Shown here: positions 44,583-55,183 of the stretch, one piece after another | Layout: the number at the start of each line of letters is the position of its first letter | Position numbering within the stretch: position 1 is the first letter of the stretch | Source of the DNA: Fallopia convolvulus | Taxonomy: Eukaryota; Streptophyta; Magnoliopsida; Caryophyllales; Polygonaceae | NCBI GenBank assembly: GCA_964016875.1 | Contig: OZ024733.1 | Span: forward strand, 23,789,324 to 23,853,323 | DNA length: 64,000 nucleotides | Reading direction: 5' to 3' | Translations under genes and position numbers: made by a program | Notes under the pieces: model-generated | The model's input: the letters and a program-made list of their open reading frames with translations, nothing else | What the model was told of the DNA's origin: nothing | Database searches by the model: none

Positions 44583-45543
44583 AGAAAAAACGCCCAGGAG
44601 AAGTCAACTTAAGCAAGGGACCGCCGAGTGAGTCTCCTAGCGTCGCGCAGCACGCCGTCGCTGCACGAAAACTGGGATTCCAGGAGCTACGGGACGAGTT
44701 TCACGGCGTTTCCAGGGGCGTTCTTCCAGAAAATACAAGGGCTACAACATATCCAAAAATCGCCCCAGAAGCTGATCGTACGAGCACCGACGCCGAGCCA
44801 CCTTTGCTAGGCACATGCCAGGATCGCCTTCTCTTAGCCAGGCGTCGGGACGTCGAAAAATCTATCCAGGGGAGTCTTTCTTGTTTCATTCTTTTTCCCC
44901 TTCTTTCTATTACTAAGTCTGTGGATTCTTCACTCCCTTCTTCTATTGTGTCTATTTTGAAGGAGTTCGAGGATATCATGCCGGATGAGCTACCAAAGGG
45001 CTTTCCACCACTCCGAGGGATCGAGCACAAGATCGATCTCATGCCAGGCGCGTCCCTTCCTAATCGAGCTGCTTATAGGACTTCACCAAGGGAAACCGAG
45101 GAGCTACAACGACAGGTTCAGGAGCTTTTGAACAAGGGATTTATTCGAGAATCTTTGAGCCCATGCGCCGTGCCAGTGATCCTTGTGCCAAAGAAAGATG
45201 GTTCGTGGCGTATGTGCGTCGATTGCCGCGCCATTAATCAGATTACGGTGAAGTACAAGCATCCGATTCCAAGGCTCGATGACATGCTAGATGAGCTCCA
45301 TGGCGCCGCCCAGTTTTCCAAGATTGATCTTCGGAGCGGATATCACCAAATCCGCATGCAAGAGGGCGATGAGTGGAAAACCGCATTTAAAACCAAGCAT
45401 GGTTTGTACGAATGGCTTGTCATGCCTTTTGGCTTGACAAATGCCCCTAGTACTTTTATGCGGCTTATGAATTTTGTTTTTAGGAAGTTTTTGGGACGTT
45501 TTGTCGTTGTGTATTTTGACGACATCTTAGTTTTTCTAGTGAC
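44579..45543 (+). pseudogene. Reverse transcriptase, first part, element D
   Basis: The linker is followed by RT: GIEHKIDLMPGASLPN, VPKKDGSWRMCVDCRA, FSKIDLRSGYHQIRM, VMPFGLTNAPSTFM and the catalytic VYFDDIL near 45517. One base appears to be missing in the T-run just after that motif (around 45535), so the frame shifts. Confidence 0.85.
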
Positions 45544-46290
45544 TTGGACTCTCACGCGAGGCACCTTAGGTTGGTGTTAGAATGCCTTCGCGAACATTCT
45601 TTGTATGTCAACCTAGACAAGTGTTCGTTTGGCACGGACACGAAGAATTTTCTTGGGTTCGTCGTGTCCAAGGATGGGCTAAAAGTGGATGACGACAAGA
45701 TCCGCACCATCCGAGAGTGGCCCACCCCTACGACCCCGACGATGGTTCGCTCCTTCTTAGGACTCGCAGGGTTCTACAGGCGTTTCGTCAAGGACTTTAG
45801 TTCCATCGTCGGGCCACTCCACAACCTAACCAAGAAGGCAACCACAATCAAGTGGATGCGTCAACATGAGGCCGCCTTTCAGGCCTTGAAACAAGCTTTG
45901 TGTAGCGCTCCGGTCTTGCAATTGCCAGACTTCACTAAGCGCTTTGAGATCGAGTGCGACGCCTCTGACTATGGCATAGGCGGAGTACTCCTTCAAGAGA
46001 GACGCCCCATTGCATATTTTAGTGAGAAACTTAAGGGGGCAACTCTAAATTACCCGACGTATGACAAGGAGTTGTACGCACTGATTCGGGTTCTTAAAAC
46101 ATGGCAGCATTATTTGTGGCCAAGTGAATTCGTGATCCACACGGACCACGCGGCCTTAGCTTATCTAAAGAGTCAGATAACTCTTAACAGGCGCCATGCT
46201 CGGTGGGTGGAATTTATGGAAACTTTTCCGTATATCATCGCCCACAAGAAAGGAAAGGAAAATGTCATGGCAGACCGGGCTGTCACGCAT
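45544..46290 (+). pseudogene. RT thumb and RNase H of element D
   Basis: Continues from the frameshift (DSHARHLRLVLECLRE, FLGFVVSKDGLKVDDDKI, RSFLGLAGFYRRFVKDF) into RNase H (FEIECDASDYGIGGVLLQE; VIHTDHAALAYL). A second shift near 46274, most simply an extra C, moves the frame to that of integrase. Confidence 0.85.
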
Positions 46291-48058
46291 GTATGTTTTA
46301 TTGACTCATTTACAGGCCAATTTGCTCGGGTTCTCCTTGATTAAGGAGTTATACTTGCATGATCCATATTTTAAACCGATCATGGAGAACCTCGAGCAAA
46401 GTCGACTCCATGAGTCCTATTTTTTGGACAATGGATACCTCTACAGAGCCGGAAAGCTTTGCATTCCGTCTTCTTCTATGAGGCATCTCTTGCTCAAAGA
46501 AGCTCATGACGGCCGAGGCCATTTTGGCATAGCCAAAACCATAGCCACACTTCGTGAGCATTTTTTCTGGCCCCACATGGCCTCGGATGTTCACAAGTAT
46601 TGTCGTGGTTGTGTGCCGTGCCAAACCGCTAAATCGAGGTCCCAACCTCATGGCCTCTATACACCCTTGCCCATTCCGGATACCCCGTGGGAAGATCTCT
46701 CCATGGATTTTATCACGGGCCTACCAATGACAAGGCGCGGCAAGGATTCGATCTTCGTAATTGTGGACCGTTTCTCCAAAATGGCTCACTTCGTGCCATG
46801 CAAAGGGAACAACAATGCGACGGAAATCGCAAACTTGTTCTTTGAGCATGTCGTGAAGCTCCATGGCGTGCCTCGCACTATCATTAGTGATCGAGACACG
46901 AAATTCTGTAGCCATTTTTGGAGAACGCTTTGGGGAAAGCTAGGTACACACTTACTATTTTCTACTGCTTATCATCCCCAAACCGATGGGCAAACTGAAG
47001 TGACCAATCGGACCTTGGGCACCCTTCTTCGGACGGTGCTCAAACAAAACCCACGCCGGTGGGAGGACCTAATTCCTTTCGTTGAGTTTGCTTATAACAG
47101 GTCCAAGCATTCGGCGACAAAGAAGACTCCATTTGAGGTGGTCTATGGCCTCAACCCGCATTCCCCAATGGATTTGACGCCTCAGCCCTTGAAGAACGGC
47201 GAGCACATCGACGCGGCCAACCGCGCCGATGCCATTCGCCGCTTACACGAGAGGACTCGAGTCCAATTGGAGCGCCGAGCTGCTCAATATGAGGCGCAAC
47301 ATAACAAAGGCCGCCGCCGCCTCGTTTTCAACCCCGGGGACCTCGTGTGTTTGCATCTCCGGAAGGACCGTTTCCCGGACGCCCGGAACACCAAGCTTCA
47401 CCAGCGTGGAGACGGCCCCTTCAACGTCTTGGAGCGTATTGGGGACAACGCATACAAGATCGACCTCCCTGGCAAGTATTCTGTGCACTCAACTGTCAAC
47501 GTTGCCGACCTCTCCCCCTATACTGAGCCTGCTTATGAGGAAACGGGGACGTTTCCCAACCAAGTGGGGGAGGGTGATGCGACCCCGTCTATGGATGCTA
47601 GCCAAGAGATCGACGCTTTCACACTTCGCTCCGATGGGCCAGTCACCCGTGCCAGGACCCGTGCCAGGACCCGTGCCATCGAGACCGCGACACAATCATT
47701 AGTGTCACGCCTCTCCGCTGGCCACGGCACGCCTTGCATCGCTACCTCGCTCGACATCATCTCGATCATCGGCGCTGAAGAACTTCGTTACGAGCTCTCA
47801 GAACAGCCGTGCCAAGACGCGACATCCTCGAGCATCGGATCGCAATTCAAGGTCCCAACCAGCCATCGCCGAGACCTCGTGCCGGGACGCGACCTCGGGT
47901 CGTCACTCGAGGTCCTCGCATCGAACCTCGTAGTCGAGTCGCAACATGAGGTTCGCGGATGCATCGGAGAACCTCAAGTTCGCGAGACCTCGCTAACGTC
48001 GTCACCAGCGCCCAGCTCCGTGCCAGCGTCCTCGCCAACCTTCAGCCTCGCGCCGTGA
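46250..48058 (+). pseudogene. Integrase of element D, tail running into the 3' LTR
   Basis: An HHCC finger (HDGRGHFG ... CRGCVPCQ), a DDE core (MDFITGLP; IISDRDTKF; STAYHPQTDGQTEV) and the C-terminal domain (FNPGDLVCLHLRKDRFP, GDGPFNVLERIGDNAYKIDL). The frame then crosses the purine tract (about 47561-47574) and LTR start (47575) and continues to 48058 with GPVTRARTRA. Extension of coding into the 3' LTR is known for CRM-type elements. This part has no internal stop. Confidence 0.85.
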
Positions 48059-48573
48059 CTTCGCCAGCATCGTGTCCAAGCCTCGCCAGCGTCGCGCCAA
48101 GCATGTCGCGACACTGCGAGCACGGTCACGAATGACCTATCTATTTTTAGTAGTTTTTTGCATTCTTTCCATTATAGAACATTGTTATTACTAGTTTTAT
48201 GCTTTTAGAAGGTTAATTATGGGCCTTGCGCCGCTGCATTTTGGACCGCGCCGATGGGCCTAGACTGCGTTCTAGCCCTAGGCGCGCCGATAGGTTCTTT
48301 TATGGTTTTTCATGGATTTCTTAAGCCGCCTCCCTATATAAGGGGAATTAGGCTTATGTTTTACTCAGCGCACATTTTAGGGTTAATTAAAGTTGAGGTT
48401 TTCTCCTTATTTTCCCTTTCTGTTTGCGCCGCCACTCAATATCTTCGAAACTCTCGTGTTCTTGCAATTGTTTGTGCCTTCGTTCAATCAATCAAGCCTT
48501 CCGCTACGCCAAATTGAGACCCACTACTCAAACATCGCACCGATCCGTAGCATCCCATACGAGGGATGCATCA
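47575..48573 (+). repeat. 3' LTR of element D
   Basis: 999 bp, TGATGCGACC...TGCATCA, with an extra 12-bp GCCAGGACCCGT unit near 47651 compared with the 5' LTR. Followed by CTCGC. Confidence 0.93.
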
Positions 48574-48731
48574 CTCGCCGAGAACCCGCTTTTTCTTTTT
48601 GATTTCGTTTTTTGTTTTTGTTTTTGCTTACAACGTAGGACAGCTGAAGGCCGTCGAGTTGTCTCTAATCCAATAAAGTAGACCCTGAACTCGAGTGTTC
48701 CCTCCACAGGAGATTAAGAGAACGCAAAGCC

Positions 48732-50654
48732 ATGGCTACGCTTGACGATCTAACTAAGCAGATTGCTGAACTCTGTTTTGAGATAGCGGAGATCCAGAGA
48801 GAAAGGGAAACCATAGCTACTAGGGCATATGAAAAAGCTAATTACATGAGGGATCCATATAGGAACCAAGGTGATACCTTTTATGCATGGAGGAATTATA
48901 ATCAGCCTACCTGGGGCAATTATGCATACGGCCAAGGGAGCCAACCTCTTCAGCAAGAACAGTGGGCCCCTCCCTACAGATCCCCGACCTACCAAGAGCC
49001 ACCATCTTGGGTGCAAGGACTTTATGAAGGGATCAATTGAGTGAACAATGAAATTGATGGGGTCCAAGCAAACCTTAACAATCAAATGGAACGGTGGGGC
49101 GAGTTCGAGATCTGGAAAAAGAGCGTTGACTCACAACTTTGTAACCTAGCTGCACGGATTTCAAGACCTCAAGGGCAACTTCTGGGCCGACCCGGAGAGA
49201 ACCCTAGAGGACAAATTGCAGCCATACACCTCAAAAGTGGCAAGGAGTTGCCAGATCGAGCCAAGCCTAAAGACACTGAGCACGGCAACGAAGATGATGC
49301 CCCGTTCAGGCTCGTTACCGACCCCAACAGGGTCGATAACGAGGCTCCCTAGCTCGATACCGAGTCATCCATGCCAGGTAAGTCTTCTGAACCGAACTCT
49401 GAGTTTGTTACAGACCCCACCAGGGTCGGTACTGACCCATCTACACCGATCGACCCTCTAGTCGATTCGGTAGGGCCTCGATCCGGGCCTCTGTTTATCC
49501 TGAGTCCGTCAAAAACTCTTCCTTTCCCGATTAAGAAGTCTAATGATGTCACGGAAGGAAAGTTTAGACGCTTTGTTAAAATTCTTCAAGGGCTAAATAT
49601 TTCTATACCATTTACTAATGCCCTTAATGAAATGCCTGCCTACGCTAAATTTTTAAAAGAGATTTTGAGCAGGAAAAGATCTATATCAGAGATGTCAAAT
49701 GAGGTTCATTCCATAAAGCTCCTTGAAAAACTCGGTGATCCAGGTAAGTTTGCAATTTCAATAGGTATTGGGACTCACCGTTTTAAAGCTCTATGTGATC
49801 TAGGTGCCAGTGCTAGTTTATTACCATTATCTATCTGGACCAAGGTTAACATGGGACCACTAGAGCCTGTCAAGATGAAACTCTACATGGAGGATAGATC
49901 TTCTGTAAAAGCAACTGGAGTAGTTGACGATGTTCCTGTCCGAGTTGGAAAATTCTTTGTTCCCAACGACTTCATTGTACTAGATATGCCAGAAGACCCA
50001 GTGGTGCCGATCATTCTTGGCAGACCATTCTTAGCCACCGCAGGAGCACGTGTTGATGTCAGGAAGGGACTTCTCACGTTTGATATTGGAGAAGAGAAGG
50101 TCGATTTTCAATTCAACACACCCATAAGCGAAGTTGCTAGTTGTAGTATTGAAGAGTCTACCGACCCACCTTGGCTCGGTAACGACCCTTCTTTGAGTAC
50201 GGAAACGGGCAAATTCAATGGAGACATGCCTATCAAGGAGCCTACTGACCCCCCATGGGTCGTTAATGACCCTTATCTGAAGGAAAACGAGGTGGGAGGT
50301 GGATCGAGGCACGACATCGAGCCACTTCCAGATCCAGCAGGGTCGTTAACGACCCACATAGCCTCGGTAACGAGTTCCTTTCTGCTCGATCCTGGTGAGT
50401 TTTCTTGTTCTTATCCAATCAATTCTGGTCATGATCCTTTCTCTTATCCCGGTTCTATTTCATATCCTACTCTTAGTACTATGAAGGAGTCAAAACCTCC
50501 TTGGTTTTCGGACTATACTAACCCTGTTGTAGGATTACCGAGCATATTGATTGATGATCGAGGGCACAATATTTTGGAGAGAAGCTATGATGTTTTTCAG
50601 GTTAAGTATGGGGTTTCTTATGATCCCTTCGATACTGGATGGAAGCCACCTTAG
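48732..50654 (+). pseudogene. gag C-terminal tail plus aspartic protease, element C
   Basis: One reading frame of 641 codons from ATG 48732 (MATLDDLTKQIAEL...), broken by TGA at 49038-49040 and TAG at 49350-49352. It lacks the gag core domain and zinc knuckle. The first part matches only the Asn/Tyr/Trp-rich region that follows the knuckle in other Athila gags. The second part has the protease (CDLGASASLLP, near 49796; ILGRPFLATAGA downstream). The private CGTTAACGA motif is translated repeatedly here as TDPxxxVxNDP-like peptides. After the protease the ORF simply ends, with no RT. Confidence 0.8.
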
Positions 50655-50667
50655 AGCCAAGGTAAGT

Positions 50668-50714
50668 ACGTCGGGCTGACGACGTTAAAAATAGCGCTTA
50701 TGGGAGGCAACCCG
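50668..50714 (+). ncRNA. Conserved two-hairpin element after gag-protease (element C copy)
   Basis: Hairpin 1 is ACGTCG-GGCTGA-CGACGT (50668-50685), then a 14-nt spacer ending GCGCTT, then hairpin 2 ATGGG-AGGCAA-CCCGC (50700-50715), whose stem is shorter here (GGG/CCC plus a T-G pair). It begins 13 nt after the protease ORF stop, the same distance as in element A. Confidence 0.7.
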
Positions 50715-50715
50715 C

Positions 50716-51862
50716 TTTTAGTATAGACTAGATTTTTCTTTTCTTTTTAGATTCTTTTTCTTAGCTTTCTTTTGATTTTTTTAATAGTTTTTAGGTTAGA
50801 AAAATAGGATAAAATTTTGAGCTAAAAAGATGCAGGAGAAAGGGCTCGAAAATCACTCAAGGAGGCTAGGGTGGCTCGTTAACGACCCACCCAGGGTCGT
50901 TAACGACCCGGTCTAGTGAAGCGACTCGGGCAGGTAAGTTTTTATTTTTACCCTAGTCTATCTTCTATCTTCTACCCTTCTTCTATCTACCCTAGCCGCC
51001 GGCACTACCCCCCCCCCCTCCTATTTCCACCCTCTCCTATTTAACCCTTCTAAACTCTCAAAAAAAAAATCCTACTCTCAAATCCTCAAATCCCAAACTC
51101 CAAATCCCTGAAAATTCTACCGAAAACCTTTACCACCGATCGGAATTCTCCACTCCACCGACCGTCGGAAACGCCCACGTTACCGAAGCAGGAACCCAGT
51201 TTTTCCCACCGACGAGATCCAAGCTCGTTAACCACCCAAACTCGATTTTTGTTCTTCAAATTCTCAATCTTCCGGTATGATTTCTACACCTTAACTCTTT
51301 ATTGCTGGATACATGGTTTTTAGGGTAGAAATTTCATGTTTGGATTGTGTTTATAGAGAAAGCCGAGTTGCATGTTTTAAATTTTGCTCATGAATTTTGG
51401 TTGTGCTTAGTTGTTCTTGATCTAGGGAAGGTCATTCATGCTAGATTCTCCATTGCAAAATTTGATTAGGAAAAGCATGAATTTTTCTTGTTCTAGATAT
51501 TAAGTTCAATCTTCACCATGATAATTTTGAGCAATTCTAGCATGTTCGGGATGGGTAATTATGTGTCTAGTGAAGGATTATAGAGGATGCATGCTTGATT
51601 CATGGCTTAATTTTAGAGTGGATGACATTCGGATTCTGTGAACGGGCTCTCGGCAGCTCGTTAACGACCCACCTAGGCTCGTTAACGACCCTGCGTAACC
51701 TCAATAAACCAGTCCAGATTCGTTAACGAACCAATCGGGTAGTTAACGAATAATTCCGAGGGTTAGTTCGAGACCAAGTATGGGGTCTCTTGCCTATCTA
51801 TTTTTAGTGGATCTTATCTTGGAAAAATCATGATTGTTTTGTAGATCACATAGCAAGCTCAA
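50716..51862 (+). other. Spacer between protease and env-like ORF, element C
   Basis: No gene is supported. It contains at least six CGTTAACGA-type motifs, including two as close inverted or direct pairs (about 50877-50912 and 51657-51692), and a C-run near 51007. Confidence 0.65.
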
Positions 51863-53453
51863 GATGACCCGCTACCCGAGCCCAGAAGAAGAGGAGGAAC
51901 CAGAGGTCCCCATCTCCACCTCGCATGAACAATGTGATCTTGCGCACTCAAGGGCAAGCGGACCGATATAATGCCATCCTACACAAGGACCACAACACTC
52001 GGTGGTTCTCGAGGTCAAGTGCTAAAGCCACGGGGATTTATGCGGATGTCAAGGAGGCCTTTGTTATTCTCGGTGTGCCTCATTTGCTGAAGAAGGAGAA
52101 TTTGCCACACTTTTCGGCTCTCACATCCGAGTTTCTAGCCACTCTAGAGACGAGTTTCCCAACGAAGACTTCGGCGGGACGCATTCGGTTTAGGCTCGGT
52201 AATGTGAACCGAGAGTACACTCTGGCAGAGTTCAACGCTATTTTGGAGCTCCCAAACCCTTCTAGAGAGTACAGTCTCAAGGGTTACAAGGTAACAAGGA
52301 CTTGGAGCTACATCACCGGGGAGGTCGAGCCTTCCGTTGCGGCACTATTTGGGGCAAGCATCATCAACCCCATTTTCAGGATCATCCTCCGAGTCCTAGC
52401 CGCTACATTCTGGCCAAAGAGAGAGTTTAACAGGCCAACAAGGACAGAGGTTGCATGTCTTCGCACCATTCTTTTCGAGGAGCCCGGCCCATTGAATTTG
52501 GGGTATGAGTGGCTCTATTATATAGAGAAATCCACCAAGTCAAAGGAAGTATGGTGTGGTAATTTGGTTAGTCTTCTGGCAACAAACCTTGGAGTCAATC
52601 TCACTCGCTACACGCCGGCTCATGCTCAACTTCTCAACAAGAATTATTGGTATAGCTCCGGTATTTTCATTCAAGCCGAGGGAGGGTTCAAGACAAAAGT
52701 TCAAGACCGCATTGTTGTACCAACTCTTGACAAGCTAGAGCTACTTTATGTACCAAATTGGTACGAGGCATGGACGGGTCATGCATTCCCGTTGGAGCCC
52801 AAGCCGGAGGATGAGCTATCGCTTAGGCCGTGTGAGACAAGATTCGAGCGAGAAGGAGAAGAGATGGATGAAGATGAAGATGAGACTAACAAGGTTGCTG
52901 AAGACGAGACTGAAGAGGCTAACACAGAGGGAGGCACAGTGGAGCTTAACTTCGAGGATGAAGACCTCGATACAGAAGTTTTGGGCACCAACGTCCTCGT
53001 TGACGAGCCCACCAGGCTCGTTAACGACCATTTCCAGACCTCTACCTATGCTTCTAACGAGGCACCCAGCTTCGTTAACGACCCCCCGAGGGCAGCTACC
53101 GACCCTCCACAGTCCCCTATCGACCCTCATTCCTATGGACTCATGCCATACAACCCAGTGCTTTACCAAGACCACTTCCAGCCACACTACCCACCACCTC
53201 CTCAGCCCAAGTACACTGGATCGAGTATTCCGCCACCATAGGCCGAAGATCTCTCTGCTCAGATGCAACAACTTCACCTTCAGCTGGACCATATTCATCG
53301 AGGATGGATAGATGGGAGAGTGTCTATTTTGCTCGTATGACGATGGAAGACGAGAGGCATCGTCAGAGAGAGGTGGAGGATGCGGAGCGCTGGAGGACGA
53401 TGTACGACTTCATGGGGAACTTCGAGCACTACTTTCCTCCACCGAACCGTTGA
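51863..53453 (+). pseudogene. Athila ORF1 / env-like protein, element C
   Basis: A likely start at ATG 51863 (MTRYPSPEEEEEPEVPISTS) shifts frame near 51920 into the long frame 51925-53241 (438 codons: RWFSRSSAKATGIYAD, SAGRIRFRLGNVNREYTL, TRTEVACLRTILFEE). This resembles the ATHILA ORF-1 family. TAG at 53239-53241 stands where Gln would fit; the frame continues (AEDLSAQMQQLHLQLDH), then shifts again near 53320 to a tail EVEDAERWRTMYDFMGNF ending at 53453. The acidic region and the private motif (RLVNDHF, SFVNDPP) precede the Pro-rich end. No membrane anchor is evident. Confidence 0.75.
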
Positions 53454-53573
53454 TTCAGCTTGACGAAGATTTCCTTGTTTTCTGCTTAGTGACTTTGTAA
53501 GTTTTTATGTTTCTCTTTTCTTGTTTTATTTTTGTTGTTTTGTTTTCTATTCCTTTCCTTCTTCTTATTTTCC

Positions 53574-53613
53574 TTACAGTGGGGACACTGTAATTTTAAG
53601 TATGGGGTGGGAG
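53574..53613 (+). promoter_or_regulatory. Internal hairpin plus polypurine tract (element C)
   Basis: TTACAGTG-GGGA-CACTGTAA (53574-53593, 8-bp stem), 4 nt, then AAGTATGGGGTGGGAG (53598-53613). It lies about 120 bp after the env-like ORF end. Confidence 0.75.
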
Positions 53614-55146
53614 AAAGTAGAAAATTTGTTGCTTTATATGCTTTATTTGTTTTGAGTAGTTTTGTTCCATAAACTATAAAAATCGAAAAAAGTGAACAAA
53701 TTTTGAAAAATTCGAAAAAAGAGTTTTAGAATTGATAGATATCCCTTTCTTAGGTTCTATGATAGTTAGTTGCTAGCTTGATCATATAAATCCTTGCAAT
53801 AATGTCTTTGAGAATATAGCCGGATTCTTGTTATGAAGTTGTTTTTTTGGAAGGAATAGCATTTGATGAAATTGAGCACATATACTTTATAGCATAAGTG
53901 ATGCAATCCAACAACAAAAATTAGCCTTGTGAGTTATTTTTGGCCTTATAGGGAGAACATCAAAAATCTCTCTTCTTTTTGGTGTGATTTACTCTCTATA
54001 TGCATATTATCTCTTGGAATTGTGATGGTTATCTATTTTCTTGAGACCTGTATAAGATTTATAGTTCATTACTTATGAGAATCAGATGATAGAGAACTTT
54101 TTTATAACCCCTATTAATCCTTATCCACCTTTACATTATCCTTCTTTTGACAACCAACTTGAGCCTGAAGCCTTTTATTTTTAGCTCCACAAAATTGTTC
54201 CCTAGCCGAGATAAGCTTGACCCTATCCGGGGATTAGGACTTAGATTGGAGAGGTATGTTTTGTTGAGTGCAATGTTATGTTTGGTTTGAAATTGAGGGA
54301 TTATTGGGAAGGGTAGATTGGAAGTCTCTTGTTTTTAATTTGTGTAAAAAGAAAGATCTCTTGGTACAAAAGATGCACGAAATAAGATTGATGGTTGAAA
54401 GAAAGTTGTTAAGAAAATTGAGGTATACACGATGAAGCTCGGTAACGACCCTTGTGGGTTCGTTAACGAGGCTGCGAGAGGAGTAAAATAAGAAAAAAAG
54501 AGAGAAAGAAAATGAGCTGAATAAAAGGAAGAAGTTTGAAGTGCATGTGTGTTTAATAGATATATCAGAGGTTCTTTTTGAGTTATTTTATGAGACTTTC
54601 TAGGATATATTGGGTGAGCGAATGAGTGTATAATGAGAGTAAGTTTGGTATGATGTTATCTTTTATGAGTGCTTTGGTGTTTATGTGTGAGTTTTTAGGA
54701 GTCTTTGATTCCCGGATATTATTAGCACCACATAGCCAAAATATTTTCACGCCTATTTGTCTTTACCGAGCCCCATTACAACCCGGCCGAATGGAAGCTT
54801 CTATGAAGTTTTTCATTGAGCCCCCTGAGTTCTCTTGATGATTTTTGCTTGTTTTGACAAATCTTGGGTGGAGAGTTTGGTGATATAAGTTCCAATTTCT
54901 ATGAGTTTTTGTATAAAATATGAGTTGAGAGATTGAATTTATAAGCCTAAACACTTGAGAGTTGAGAGAAATATATTATTATCCCTTGTGAGGTTGGATT
55001 GTATTTTCTTATGTCTATTTGGTGCATATATGTGTGATGACATTAATAATCATTTGTTATTTTTCTTCTATATGTTTGATGTTGTTTTTAGAGGATGGCT
55101 ATAGCTTGATGAGTATGTTTGTTTGGTTTTGATTATTGTTTAGTGA
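53614..55146 (+). other. 3' noncoding region of element C
   Basis: No gene is supported. A/T-rich, with one private-motif pair near 54437-54473. Bracketed by the two hairpin-purine modules. Confidence 0.6.
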
Positions 55147-55183
55147 TTGCTTGAGGACAAGCAAGTTTAAGTATAGGGTATTT
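55147..55183 (+). promoter_or_regulatory. Terminal hairpin and polypurine tract (element C)
   Basis: TTGCTTG-AGGA-CAAGCAA (55147-55164), 4 nt, then AAGTATAGGGTATTTT up to the 3' LTR at 55184. Confidence 0.85.

Larger units (their letters stand above)
40257..48573 (+). mobile_element. CRM-like Ty3/gypsy retrotransposon, element D
   Basis: An 8.3-kb element with LTRs 40257-41243 and 47575-48573 and target duplication CTCGC (40252-40256 and 48574-48578), nested in the leader of element C. gag, protease, RT, RNase H and integrase are all present but separated by frameshifts. The coding tail runs into the 3' LTR. I counted 30 LTR differences over 987 bp (about 3 percent) plus a 12-bp duplication in the right LTR. 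RT and integrase sequence fits the CRM or a related chromovirus lineage. The sequence is GC-rich compared with its host element. Confidence 0.9.
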
